Shown piece by piece: positions 1 through 8,500 of a stretch of DNA of 49,722 nucleotides (position 1 is the stretch's first letter; every line of letters starts with the position of its first letter). Source of the DNA: a virus; the IMG/VR virus record IMGVR_UViG_3300049491_000329, positions 1-49,722 of that record; one strand, 5' to 3'. A model generated the notes under the pieces. The model had not been told where the DNA came from and made no database searches. It saw only the letters and a program-made list of their open reading frames with translations. Made by a program: the position numbers and the translations under genes.

Positions 1-24
1 GCACCTCTGTTCGTGTTCAAGTAA
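1..24 (+). CDS. C-terminal end of an upstream gene (partial)
   Basis: An open frame runs in from the left edge and ends at a TAA at 22-24, giving the last residues APLFVFK. The next gene's ribosome binding site (AAGGAG, 23-28) overlaps this stop, which is the usual packing in this genome. Only seven codons are visible, so the identity of the gene cannot be judged. Confidence 0.3.
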   Translation, partial: APLFVFK

Positions 25-35
25 GGAGAAACACC

Positions 36-218
36 ATGGACATGCTCGTACAATACACCCCAGTCGCTGAGCTCTCGGAAGACCAGAAGAAGCGGCTGAA
101 CACCACCCCACTGAGCTCGGTCAAGTCCGGCTTCGTGACAATTGACGGCAAGGTCGTCAGCGTCTCCGAGCTCCGTGGCACGTCACAGCCAAGTGTGAAG
201 CAGAACCTGTTCGGCTGA
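36..218 (+). CDS. small hypothetical protein, 60 aa
   Basis: Not recognised. The ATG at 36 has a strong ribosome binding site (AAGGAG, 7 bases upstream). The product is short, polar and lacks cysteines, membrane segments or a signal peptide. A central stretch (VTIDGKVVSVSEL) looks like two short beta strands. Its TGA stop shares one base with the ATG of the next gene (TGATG), so the two are probably translated together. GC content and codon use match the neighbouring phage genes. Confidence 0.6.
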   Translation: MDMLVQYTPVAELSEDQKKRLNTTPLSSVKSGFVTIDGKVVSVSELRGTSQPSVKQNLFG

Positions 219-856
219 TGACGCACAGCCCGTTTCACGTCGTCGAGAACCTCATTAGCCCGCTGCAGTGCGAACAAATCGTGCAGCAGCTCGGGCTAAG
301 CCGTCCTGACTATGCGGAAGACGGGCAGCCCATAAAGCACGAGCGGCTCCTGCCGTCCGATGTCTCTGGCTTGATCCTCTCAGAGCTCGACGCGATCGCT
401 CCACTGATCGAGAAACGGTACGGCGGCACGCTGCAAGGCGATCCATCGCTGTTGTTCCAGCAGTACTTCGAGAATCCAAAGGCACCAGCTGAGGCTCGCT
501 GGGCCGAAGGTTGGAAGTACCTGCGTAAGAAGTGGACCAAGGTCAAGGACATCGACCTGGTCGGTTTCATCTGGCTCAAGGACTTCCACAACTCAGTTCC
601 GCTGGACCCTCGGTTCGAGGTGTACGGCGGCAAGCTCGAGTTCTGGACGCACAACTTCAGCCTCACTCCAGTTCGAGGCACGCTGGCCCTGTTCCCAGCC
701 ACGCCTCACTTCGAGACTGCGATGTCGCATGTGATGCTCGGCCAGCTCGAGCAGATCCGTGTAACGATGAAGCTCACGAAGCACGGTGGGCCGTGGACGT
801 ACGCCCCAACGAACTTCCCAGGCTCGTACAAAGATTGGTTTATTCCCGAAGAGTGA
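218..856 (+). CDS. 2-oxoglutarate/Fe(II) oxygenase-like jelly-roll protein, 212 aa
   Basis: The C-terminal half resembles the double-stranded beta-helix of phage 2OG-Fe(II) oxygenases (prolyl-hydroxylase type). It has YGGKLEFW (about 137-144), then a P-x-R-G turn, LALFPATPHFE with the candidate distal metal histidine, and a closing strand containing QIRVTMKL whose Arg could bind 2-oxoglutarate. In active enzymes an H-x-D pair precedes the GG-L strand. Here the preceding segment reads WLKDFHNSVPLDPRFE and contains no H-x-D, so activity is uncertain. Translation is coupled to the upstream 60-aa gene by a TGATG overlap. Such jelly-roll proteins are common in T4-like genomes, often with unknown targets. 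The fold assignment is from pattern only. Confidence 0.5.
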   Translation: MTHSPFHVVENLISPLQCEQIVQQLGLSRPDYAEDGQPIKHERLLPSDVSGLILSELDAIAPLIEKRYGGTLQGDPSLLFQQYFENPKAPAEARWAEGWKYLRKKWTKVKDIDLVGFIWLKDFHNSVPLDPRFEVYGGKLEFWTHNFSLTPVRGTLALFPATPHFETAMSHVMLGQLEQIRVTMKLTKHGGPWTYAPTNFPGSYKDWFIPEE

Positions 857-885
857 TGTACAAACCATCGGGATCAGCGTACAAT
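857..885 (+). promoter_or_regulatory. candidate sigma70-like promoter
   Basis: TGTACA (857-862), 17 bases, then TACAAT (880-885), 25 bases before the ATG of the next gene. The same TGTACA-N17-TAC(A/G)AT arrangement recurs at 39919-39947. It fits a host-type promoter used early in infection. No transcript evidence is available. Confidence 0.35.
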
Positions 886-910
886 CACCCTACAACTTCT
901 GGAGCCTCTA

Positions 911-1201
911 ATGTCGATCGCCAGCACCCTCTTCGTTCGTGTTGTCAATGCTGATCGTGGCCGTGGTCACATGCTCCTTGTTGGTTGGGACGCCAAGGTC
1001 GTTCAAGCCACTGCCGTCCAGCTCATCACCCTCTCCGCTGTGACCCGCACCCTGCTCGATTCCACCATCGCTCGCGTCAAGGCCACGTACTCCGCTTCCG
1101 AAGTGCGCGACGTCACGGCCGACGGCATCAAGCGCCAGCTCCGCGCTCTCTTCGGTGAACCGAAAGACGGCGAAGCCAAGACCGAAGAAGCTGCCGCCTA
1201 A
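911..1201 (+). CDS. hypothetical protein, 96 aa
   Basis: Not recognised. The start is supported by GGAG at 901-904 and a promoter-like sequence just upstream. The N-terminal two thirds look like an alpha/beta domain (MSIASTLFVRVVNAD at the start). The C-terminus is acidic and alanine-rich (KTEEAAA) and probably disordered. The TAA stop overlaps the TAG stop of the convergent gene on the other strand (CTAA at 1198-1201), leaving no room for a separate terminator. Confidence 0.65.
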   Translation: MSIASTLFVRVVNADRGRGHMLLVGWDAKVVQATAVQLITLSAVTRTLLDSTIARVKATYSASEVRDVTADGIKRQLRALFGEPKDGEAKTEEAAA

Positions 1202-2139
1202 GCGTACATCTGCCAGCTCCCAACGGAGCTGGAGTCGCCAACCCACTCGAAGACCTTGTTGTACTCGCCCAGCGAGCCATCGTCTTTCTCCGAGTAGTTC
1301 AAGTGCACCAGGACCCGATCGGGTCCTGTGTCGATTCCAACTGGAGCGATGGGCAATCCATCGCCGCCCCGCAACCTGGCAGGACCGAAGGGCTTCAGGA
1401 ACAGCGCGTCTGACCCGGCATCCTGCTTGTCCTCTCCCGGGATCGGGGGGCCGATCGGAACTGGCGGGGTCGTGCTTGTGCCTGGCGTCGTGTTCTGGTA
1501 CCCACGCACCGGCATCCTGACGAAGCTAGTCGGATCGGCGTTCACGGCGGCCCTCAGGGCATTCGGATTCCAGCCTGATAGGCTAATCATCGAGTTCGGT
1601 TCGTTGACGCTGAGTGGCACCAGGGTGTACCGGCGGGTGCGTGGTCGCAGGTACAGGACGTCACTTGCTCCGAAGTCGGTCGGACCGGCTGAGAGCTTGA
1701 ACGAGACGCCAGGCGAGCTGAACATCCGATCCTTCAGGACGACGCCGAGATCAGCGAGCAGCGTCTCTCCGCCGCCTATCTGCCACCTAATACCGTAGAG
1801 TTCGGCGCGCACCTCACCTCCCACCTTCTTCACACGAATCTCCTGGTTCCAGTCCAGCGTCAGCTCGTACAGCTTGACCGTCGGGATCGGGAAGTTCGCG
1901 CTCAGCATCTCATCCGGCTTGAGCACCAAGTTCTGCTCGACGAAAATTGCTTGCTTGGGCAGGTTCGCGTCCTCGACGATGCGCAGCTCGATCAGGTTCG
2001 CTTGCTCACCGCGATCGTACGAGCGGTAGTACGACTCGTTTGTCAGACGAGCCCGAGTGCTGTTCCGTGTCGGCAACCGAGGAAGCCCGGCCTGTGGCCA
2101 CGGTGGCGTGAATGCGTACGCTTTTTTGACGTTTCTCAT
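1198..2139 (-). CDS. hypothetical tail/baseplate-operon protein, 313 aa
   Basis: Last gene of a late operon that also encodes the PAAR tip, a lysin and spanins. The start chosen is the ATG at 2139, which overlaps the TGA of the PAAR gene (ATGA). A longer open frame extends upstream but only as a shadow of that gene. The product is beta-rich in appearance with Tyr/Arg-rich segments (YLRPRTRRYTLVPL), a Pro/Thr/Gly-rich linker at roughly residues 219-245, and no cysteines, signal peptide or membrane segment. I do not recognise the family. Position next to the PAAR gene suggests a virion protein of the tail tip or baseplate periphery. Confidence 0.75.
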   Translation of the reverse strand: MRNVKKAYAFTPPWPQAGLPRLPTRNSTRARLTNESYYRSYDRGEQANLIELRIVEDANLPKQAIFVEQNLVLKPDEMLSANFPIPTVKLYELTLDWNQEIRVKKVGGEVRAELYGIRWQIGGGETLLADLGVVLKDRMFSSPGVSFKLSAGPTDFGASDVLYLRPRTRRYTLVPLSVNEPNSMISLSGWNPNALRAAVNADPTSFVRMPVRGYQNTTPGTSTTPPVPIGPPIPGEDKQDAGSDALFLKPFGPARLRGGDGLPIAPVGIDTGPDRVLVHLNYSEKDDGSLGEYNKVFEWVGDSSSVGSWQMYA

Positions 2140-2429
2140 TGCTCGATCGACACGTCGCCAGAGCTTGAGGCCGCCGCCCCACCATGAACCACTTTGCCAC
2201 ACTTGTGCGGCGCGATGGACGACCCGATCAGCGTCACGACCGAGTTGTTCACGAACACGGTGCTGGAGAAGCCGCCGACGAATGAGGTGCCTGGAAAGCA
2301 CCCATGCCCGGTGACGGCATTCATCGACTGGGTACTGATTGGGATGCCGTTAGCGAACACGTTAGCCGACCCTGCGGCTGCACTTGAGCCGCAGGATACC
2401 GAGTCTCCAATCCTGACAACATTCCCCAT
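2136..2429 (-). CDS. PAAR-domain tail spike tip protein (gp5.4-like), 97 aa
   Basis: Two repeats of the PAAR type are visible: VVRIGDSVSCGSS with a V-x-x-NG turn, then HGCFPG and TVFVNN, followed by IAPHKCG. The His/Cys residues in HGC and PHKC are candidate zinc ligands. PAAR proteins form the sharp metal-stabilised cone capping the central spike of contractile tails and secretion systems, and 97 residues is about the size of T4 gp5.4. The start is the ATG at 2429. A longer frame upstream overlaps the lysin gene and is rejected. The stop overlaps the next start by four bases. The spike it would cap is the gp5-like protein at 25563-26690. Confidence 0.8.
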   Translation of the reverse strand: MGNVVRIGDSVSCGSSAAAGSANVFANGIPISTQSMNAVTGHGCFPGTSFVGGFSSTVFVNNSVVTLIGSSIAPHKCGKVVHGGAAASSSGDVSIEQ

Positions 2430-2437
2430 GGCAACCC

Positions 2438-4075
2438 TTAGAATGGTGGAAGAGACTTGACGTAAGCCAAGCATTTGGCGGCTCGATTGAGCCACCCTTG
2501 GGTGAACTCTGGTCGCGGAATGGCCTTGATGAACGCGACACGTGCCTCGTACAAGACCTGACACTGAGCCAGCTGCGCGGCGTACGGATCGGTAAAGGCT
2601 GATGTGAGCCCAGAGTTTTGGTACATCTTCCTAGCGTTTCCATCGCCATGCAGGTAGTTCATGTCGAAAAGCATGATCCCAATGAGCTGCCCTTTGCTGC
2701 CACAGGGGGCCTTAGGACTTTGCCAGTAGTTGTTGAACCCCGTGTTCTTAGCGGTAACATAATCCACAGTCGTGACCTTGATTCTTGGATTGGGCTTCTG
2801 AGCAATGCCAAACTTTGTCTCGCCTCCTGGAAAGTTCGGTGCGTTCACATACCCCGTCTTGTGCCGTTGAGCCGAAGTTTCGATCGCGCCAGCGTCCACA
2901 TCTGGATCGCCTGGTGAGTACTGCGGTTGGGTCATCCACCACGAGCCGACCTCTTGGGTCATCGTGAAGTACCACGCGAGCTCGAATGGATCGGTCGTGG
3001 CTGGTGTTGGGTCAGTTGTCTCGGCTGGATCAGCGACCGGGTACGCTGGACCAAACGCCTTGCACGAGTCCTGCCGCGCCTGAACTTCGGTGGCGCTCAG
3101 CGAGGCGCCAGAGTTCTGCGAGGTCAGTGAGGTTGGATCAGCGTCGCCGTTCGCCAGCGTCTTGCCGGCCACAAGCAGTTGGCCGTTGATCAGTGGTTCA
3201 GGGTCGATGAACTTGCCGTCTGGCAGCTTGACCTCGAAGTGCAGGTGATTTCCAGTGCTGGAGCCAGTAGTGCCTTCCAAGCCAAGCTTCTGGCCGGCGA
3301 TCAGCTTCTGGCCGACCGCCACGTACACCTTGTTCAGGTGATTGTACGTGGTAGTGCACAGGTGCTTGCCAGTCGAGGTGATGTGCTTCACGTGCACACG
3401 AATGCCGTACCCAGTGCTTGGGTTCCCGCCAGCAAGAACGACCTCACCGTCAGCCGAGCACACCACGTCCTTGACCGAGCGGTCAGCCATCTTCATGTCG
3501 ATGCCGGTGTGCGGCTTCATCACGTTCTGGATTGGGTGCAGGCGTGGACCAAACTTGCTGTTCACGATGCCACCAGGCAGCGGGCTGATCAGCCGAATGT
3601 CCGTCTTGTCGTCACCGATCGATGGTGCGAACGTGAAGCCACGGGTGTCGATGTTTCCAGTGCCGTCGACCGCGGTAACCTGCACCTTGAACGTCTTGCC
3701 AAGCGCCGCTGGTGCGATGTTCCCGTTCAGCACGCCGCCCGATGTCAGGTTCGCACCGAGGGTAGCGAGTGGTTCACCGCCATCGTTGGCCCAAGTCCAA
3801 GCGGTAGCGGTGCGGGTGCTGCCATCGGTCAGCTTGAACTGAATGTTGTCGAACTTCGCCACGCTGGTAGAGCGAGTGATCGGAATCGAGCTGTTCGCGA
3901 TCTTGCTGTCAACGTTCAGGGTGGCGTCGTCGTGCTTACCCGTCGTGTTCCCACCACGGTTCATGTAACACTCGACAGTCTCCCCTGGCCGAATGTCCGA
4001 CTCAGGGCCACTGGCTTCGTTGAAGGCTCCGCCGATCGTCGCGGATGGCGGAGCTGGAGGGCAGCATCCAGCCAT
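2438..4075 (-). CDS. bifunctional peptidoglycan hydrolase: M23 endopeptidase + GH108-like domain, 545 aa
   Basis: Residues about 165-300 form an M23/LytM metallopeptidase: SKFGPRLHP, HTGID (His189, Asp193), YNHL (His246) and GNHLHFEV (His279), covering the zinc ligands and catalytic histidine. Residues about 370-545 resemble glycosyl hydrolase 108 with its peptidoglycan-binding tail: GYVNAPNFPGGETKFGIAQ and a later LFDMNYLHGDGNA. The usual catalytic EGG-Y is broken: the GY is preceded by HKT, while an upstream EVGSWW (Glu375) may supply the acid across an insertion. The first 160 residues are beta-rich with no signal peptide. The gene lies three bases after the o-spanin and eight bases before the PAAR gene, so it may be the endolysin or a tail-associated entry lysin. 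By eye the GH108 part is less GC-rich than the M23 part. Confidence 0.85.
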   Translation of the reverse strand: MAGCCPPAPPSATIGGAFNEASGPESDIRPGETVECYMNRGGNTTGKHDDATLNVDSKIANSSIPITRSTSVAKFDNIQFKLTDGSTRTATAWTWANDGGEPLATLGANLTSGGVLNGNIAPAALGKTFKVQVTAVDGTGNIDTRGFTFAPSIGDDKTDIRLISPLPGGIVNSKFGPRLHPIQNVMKPHTGIDMKMADRSVKDVVCSADGEVVLAGGNPSTGYGIRVHVKHITSTGKHLCTTTYNHLNKVYVAVGQKLIAGQKLGLEGTTGSSTGNHLHFEVKLPDGKFIDPEPLINGQLLVAGKTLANGDADPTSLTSQNSGASLSATEVQARQDSCKAFGPAYPVADPAETTDPTPATTDPFELAWYFTMTQEVGSWWMTQPQYSPGDPDVDAGAIETSAQRHKTGYVNAPNFPGGETKFGIAQKPNPRIKVTTVDYVTAKNTGFNNYWQSPKAPCGSKGQLIGIMLFDMNYLHGDGNARKMYQNSGLTSAFTDPYAAQLAQCQVLYEARVAFIKAIPRPEFTQGWLNRAAKCLAYVKSLPPF

Positions 4076-4078
4076 GGG

Positions 4079-4324
4079 TCACTTGCAGCTCTTGAGCGCT
4101 GTCCGCAGTTCGTTTTCGTAAGCGACCGCGAGCTCACGGTCACCCAAGAGGTCACGCACCGCGTCGAAGATGTTGTCGTATGGTGGCACGTACCGGTAAG
4201 TTGGCTGCAGCGGATCTTCCGTCTTGCAAGCCACCGCGATTGGGATCTTGACCTCGGTGCTAGTGCCGAGGGTGGCACACCCGCTAAGCACACAGCTCAA
4301 GATGACTAGAGAGATGTATTTCAC
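4079..4324 (-). CDS. o-spanin (Rz1-like outer-membrane lipoprotein), 81 aa
   Basis: A short hydrophobic signal ends in the lipobox L-S-G-C (Cys16), predicting lipidation and export. The rest includes a Pro/Tyr-containing segment (LQPTYRYVPPYD) and a C-terminal helix ending YENELRTALKSCK, a pattern common to Rz1-like proteins of proteobacterial phages. Its ATG overlaps the stop of the i-spanin gene by four bases (ATGA), the classical Rz-Rz1 neighbourhood, though here the genes are sequential rather than nested. It would pair with the i-spanin to fuse inner and outer membranes at lysis. Cys32 and Cys80 could form disulfides. Confidence 0.75.
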   Translation of the reverse strand: MKYISLVILSCVLSGCATLGTSTEVKIPIAVACKTEDPLQPTYRYVPPYDNIFDAVRDLLGDRELAVAYENELRTALKSCK

Positions 4325-4662
4325 TTAGCACCCCCATTTACCAGGTCAAGTGCTGACTTACACAAATCGGCGGGGGTGCTTGGCTTTGCCTTGTACGCGT
4401 TGTTGGCTTTCATTTTAGCTTTTGCCGTTTCAGCCTGCGCCTCTGCTAGCTTGACCTCATTCGCCTGAAGCCGAGTATCAGCATCTTTCTTGAAAGCGTC
4501 AAACGCATCATTTTGGTCTTTGATCTTTGCTCCAAGCACCGTATTCTCGGAGGTGAGGCGGGTATTTTCAGCCTGGAGGTGATGCACGTACCAGTAAGCC
4601 CCGCCGAGCGCGGCGACGAGCAACCCCGCCATGATCAGTTTCGCATAGAGTCCAGCAAGCAT
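4321..4662 (-). CDS. i-spanin (Rz-like inner-membrane protein), 113 aa
   Basis: A single N-terminal membrane segment (about residues 8-27, including LLVAALGGAYWYV) is followed by a long predicted coiled coil rich in Gln, Glu, Lys and Ala (about 30-95). This is the layout of Rz-type inner-membrane spanins. The ATG at 4662 has a strong AGGAG 9 bases upstream. It overlaps the o-spanin gene and belongs to the same late operon as the lysin. AAA/AAT codons are frequent here, unlike the GC-rich flanks, suggesting the lysis pair was acquired separately. Confidence 0.78.
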   Translation of the reverse strand: MLAGLYAKLIMAGLLVAALGGAYWYVHHLQAENTRLTSENTVLGAKIKDQNDAFDAFKKDADTRLQANEVKLAEAQAETAKAKMKANNAYKAKPSTPADLCKSALDLVNGGAK

Positions 4663-4671
4663 CTCGCTCTC

Positions 4672-4896
4672 CTATAAAATCCGCTTAACTGCCGTAGTCA
4701 ACGCTTTGATCGCGTTGTTTAGGGCAACCGGCTCAACCAACGACCGGCCAAGATTGAAATCATCTAGCACAGATGATGCCACATTTGCGAAACAGAAGAT
4801 GCCACGTTTTCCATCCTTTTCTATCCGATCTAACCTAAAGCCATGCACCTTAAGTGTGGCGGCCAGCACGATATCCGATGTGTCGACGTTCTGCAT
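4672..4896 (-). CDS. DUF5659-like small protein, 74 aa
   Basis: The N-terminus (TSDIVLAATLKVHGFRLD, then a lysine/glycine turn and GIFCF) matches the pattern of the small DUF5659 family of phage proteins of unknown function: a conserved T-x-D-x-x-L-A-A-x-L-x-x-x-G-F followed by a beta hairpin. The ATG at 4896 is chosen; a GTG one codon earlier (4899) is also possible. It sits between a structural gene and the spanin genes. Function cannot be inferred from the sequence. Confidence 0.6.
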   Translation of the reverse strand: MQNVDTSDIVLAATLKVHGFRLDRIEKDGKRGIFCFANVASSVLDDFNLGRSLVEPVALNNAIKALTTAVKRIL

Positions 4897-4903
4897 CACT
4901 ACA

Positions 4904-5506
4904 TTAGGTCACGGTGATGGTGAGAGTGTACACCACGGTGAGTTCACGGTTACCAGTGTGCTCAATTGGGGAGAAGATCAGGTGCGACAGCATCAGCTCA
5001 TCAGTTTCATTCAGCAACGTTGGCGTACCGACACCCTCAGTAAACAGGCCGAGTTCATCAAAGAAGAATGTTCCCTCTGGGTTCAACACTGGTCCGCTTT
5101 GGTCAGTCGCGTTGTTCACAGCCTCATTAGCAGAGATGATCGTAGTCACAATCACGCGGGTGCTGGTGCTGGCTGGAATGTTCGTGAAAGTCACTGAGTT
5201 TCCTGCACCGACTCCAGCATCACTATCATCCACGACCTCGACATACGTGGGGTTGTACAAGTTCGCTGTAACGCCAGAAGTGTTTGGCGGCCGGAACACG
5301 ATTTGCTGCGAACTGTCGATGTACGTGCCCTGGTTGCCGAGCTTCATCTTGAAGATCGCGTAGTTCGTTGCATTCGACAACCCACGAGCGATGGCTGTTG
5401 CCATGTTCCCTGGGTGAATCGCGTTAGTCTTGTCTAGTAACACGGCGCCGTTCTGATCCTTGATGAGGACTTGGCCGGTGACCTTGGTGGTGAATGTTTC
5501 TTGCAT
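4904..5506 (-). CDS. putative virion structural protein (tail/baseplate), 200 aa
   Basis: First gene of a late operon with a CTAAATA promoter 24 bases upstream and AAGGA before the ATG. The product is beta-rich throughout. It begins with a KVTGQVLIKDQNGAVLLD strand pair, has a central FKMKLGNQG segment, and ends with FFFDELGLF, LSHLIFSPIEHTGNRELTV and YTLTITVT strands. That ending resembles short beta-sandwich proteins of T4-like tails. No enzymatic motif, signal or membrane segment is seen. The preceding 1536-aa tail gene and its own late promoter argue for a virion component, but a named T4 equivalent cannot be given. Confidence 0.65.
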   Translation of the reverse strand: MQETFTTKVTGQVLIKDQNGAVLLDKTNAIHPGNMATAIARGLSNATNYAIFKMKLGNQGTYIDSSQQIVFRPPNTSGVTANLYNPTYVEVVDDSDAGVGAGNSVTFTNIPASTSTRVIVTTIISANEAVNNATDQSGPVLNPEGTFFFDELGLFTEGVGTPTLLNETDELMLSHLIFSPIEHTGNRELTVVYTLTITVT

Positions 5507-5530
5507 GTGGTTCCTTACAGATTCAGGGAC

Positions 5531-5537
5531 TATTTAG
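5531..5537 (-). promoter_or_regulatory. T4-type late promoter (CTAAATA)
   Basis: On the minus strand this reads CTAAATA, matching the core of the T4 late promoter (TATAAATA) recognised by gp55. It lies in the 36-base gap between two genes, 24 bases before the ATG at 5506, and would drive the spanin/lysin/PAAR operon. Confidence 0.75.
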
Positions 5538-5542
5538 GCCTG

Positions 5543-8500
5543 TCAGCCAACGATGACCTTGACCTCAGAGGCTGCTGGCATGCTGATCCTGAGAACGCGT
5601 GTTCCTACGCGTTCTACGGCTGCCAAAACTGGCGCCGGCTCAAGTGGGCGCCAGAGTCGCACCGCAGGAGTAATGGCACCAATATCGGCCGCAAATGAGA
5701 TCTCGATGATTCTTGCGCCTGGGGCAGGTACGAATAGCGGAGTGGTCAACCCAGAGTATGTTGTGATAGCTGGCAACGGGGCCGGAACTGGTGGTAGAGT
5801 GCTTGAGAACAGAATTGCGGTCAACTCAACCGGCTCGTCGAATGGCCCAATGTCAAAACCGCCAAGATCAAGCGGAAACCCCAGGTCATCGGCGATAACA
5901 ACCATGCTCTCGTCAATTTTTGCCCCGACAGCTTGCGCCTGAGTATCATCTACTGACATACCCATGCCTACAGCCGGCACGCCAAAACTGCCAGATCCCG
6001 GAAGATAGTTCACCACAGGCTCGGCATTCAATGCAGTTAGAAACGACTCGAGGGTTGTGCCAGCAATGCCGCCAATTAGGTACGGATCAAGCAAAGCGGT
6101 CAAATCATTCAACAGCGCCTGTTGTGTTGGGGACGGAACATTGATCGCGTTCAGAGTCTTTGCCTGTTGGAAGTAATCCGTGAGCGCTTGGCCGGCGTCA
6201 TAGTACCCAACATCGTCTGCATTTGGATCTCCGCCAAGCTCAAAATCAAATGGCGTGTTGTCATATCCAGGCAAAAAACCACCAAAGGGGCCATCTTGGA
6301 TTAGCGCCTGCACTGCTTCTGCTAGGCTTTGCTTGATCAAGAGCTGTGTGTCGTCCGCAACGTGCACGGTCAAAGTTTCAGAGAAGAGCGCATCGTCTAA
6401 CAACCCGCCGCCACTAACTAAGAACAGCGCGTTGTCAGTCATTGTGACGAGCACCCGCTCGTCCATCCCTGACCCAAGCGTCACTACGGTGGCATCTGCA
6501 TTCAGAGGCAAATACGAGGCAGCAAAGGCGCTGTCCCAGGTGAAGATCACTGGCTCTGCTGGAGAGACGCCAGTTGATGACACGGTGCCTATCACTTCCC
6601 CCGTCGCAGCTGCCCTGACCACTACTGACGTTGTTGGATCCTTGAACTCCGCAATTGACGAGGAGCTATCACGATACGTCAATAGTGAAGGAATCCACCC
6701 TTGCAAAACAGCAGTTTCAGGTGATGTGTTAGAGAGGACACCGCCCCCATTCAGAACGTTCAGGTCGACAAATCTAAGATCCGTGGTGATGGGCGCAAGT
6801 GCCTGAAGGGCAAGCGTGTGCGGCACGTCAAGTGGCTTGATGCTGATAGACAGGGTATCTGTCTCAGCGCGCTCAAACAGCACAAAATCTGAACCCGACG
6901 GCGTGCGGCCCGGAGTAGTCCTGACAACCCCGAGATTCTGACCAATTGGCAAGAGGTGTTCATCGGCCTCGATCAAGAATTCAAGTACCGTCCCTTGCAC
7001 CCCCACTGGGGTGTCAAGACTCAAATATTCATCTGACACTCCGCTGGATCCGTCACCCACCAGCTTGCCATCACGATATAGCGTCCAATGACCATTGACA
7101 TGCGAAATGAGTTTGTACACCGCGTGCCACGCATCTCGCCGCACCCGATTTAACGTGATCGTCCCAACTGAGGTTGCCCATGGCGAACCATCAAGCCTGA
7201 TCCCGCCTTCAAAACACACGACTTTAGGGAGCTGGAGCTTGAATCCGATCTTACCGTTCCAGTAGTACTTGTCTAGCTGAGCTGGTGGTTGCCACCCGGA
7301 GATTGAGCCGTGCACGAGATATGTCGGCTTTACATCATATGTATTGAACGTGAAGGTGTCGCTAGGCAACAACCCCGCCGCCCCTGCGACGATTGTGTAA
7401 TGCACCCCGAGCGTGTCGTCTCTAAAACTCAAGCCACTCGCCATTGTGTTGACACTGAGGCCACCAGCGAAAACTTGCTGGCCATTCAGCGGCCCCGCCG
7501 TGTACGCCCCCGTAAGAGTGTACGTGTTGGCCGCATTCCAGGTCAGCTCGTACGATGCAGGAATGGTGTCAGCGAAGCTGCCGCCGTGCATGATGAGCCG
7601 CGGAGTATTGGGTCCGCTAATTGACGCAGGTTCTGTCTGAACTGGCGGCGAGTTCACCACAGTCCACGCGATCACGTCACCACCGTTCACCGTTTCAGTG
7701 ACAAATGGGTCAATGGTGTTCTGGAAGTACGAACTGTTAATGGTGCTGGCAATAAATGGCTTCGATGCCGGCACTATGGTAAATGACACCCCGTGTGTGC
7801 TATTTGTGTATGGCACATTTATCTGCACGGTGTCGACAGTCACCCAAAGGCCCATTGCAGAATTGTAATACTCGAGCCTGAAAGTATTCGCATAAAACAG
7901 CCGTAGGTCGCCAACAACATCAGGATCAGTAGCCGACCACGCCCCATCCGAGCCAACATCGTTTACACTATCAAACAGGAATGGCGCATTTGGGTTTGCT
8001 GCAGCTCCTTCGTACACCAGATTAGCCTGGCCCGTCGGGCTGTAATTTCCAAGTACTAAATCGCCACCGTCTGGCTGCGCAAGAAGACGCCATTGCACCC
8101 CATCAACGGCGCCTGGTTCTAGCTGCAAGTTCATGGCGGCTAGATCGTACGAGGTGAAACGACTGTCCCACCCAAAATCTAGCGTCTTCAGATATTCAGT
8201 GACGCTGGTGTTCACATTATCGTACACCATGTCATTCGCATCATACGGCCCAACATCGAATCCGTAATACAGATCAAGATCCTGCGCAACTGGAAGCGGA
8301 TTTTCAATCTCAATGAAAAACTTGTCGCCTGGTTGGAACGTGTAAGCTGTCCCCGCCACAATCGTGAATGCTAACTTGCCATCATTGAACGGGGTGTTTA
8401 CCGTCGCAATAGCAGTGTATGAGCCGGCGCTGTGTGTCAGCGTGAAGCTCGCGCTGCTCGTGGCAGTCATTGTGACGGTGCCACTTTGAAATGACTGGTC

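Noticed and set aside
2140-2301. N-terminal extension of the 313-aa protein
   Set aside because: It is arginine/leucine-rich out-of-frame sequence of the PAAR gene; the ATGA overlap at 2136-2139 gives the natural start.
7741-7760. TAAATG/AATAAATG sequences inside the 1536-aa gene as late promoters
   Set aside because: They lack the final A of the TAAATA core, lie deep in coding sequence and precede no gene start.
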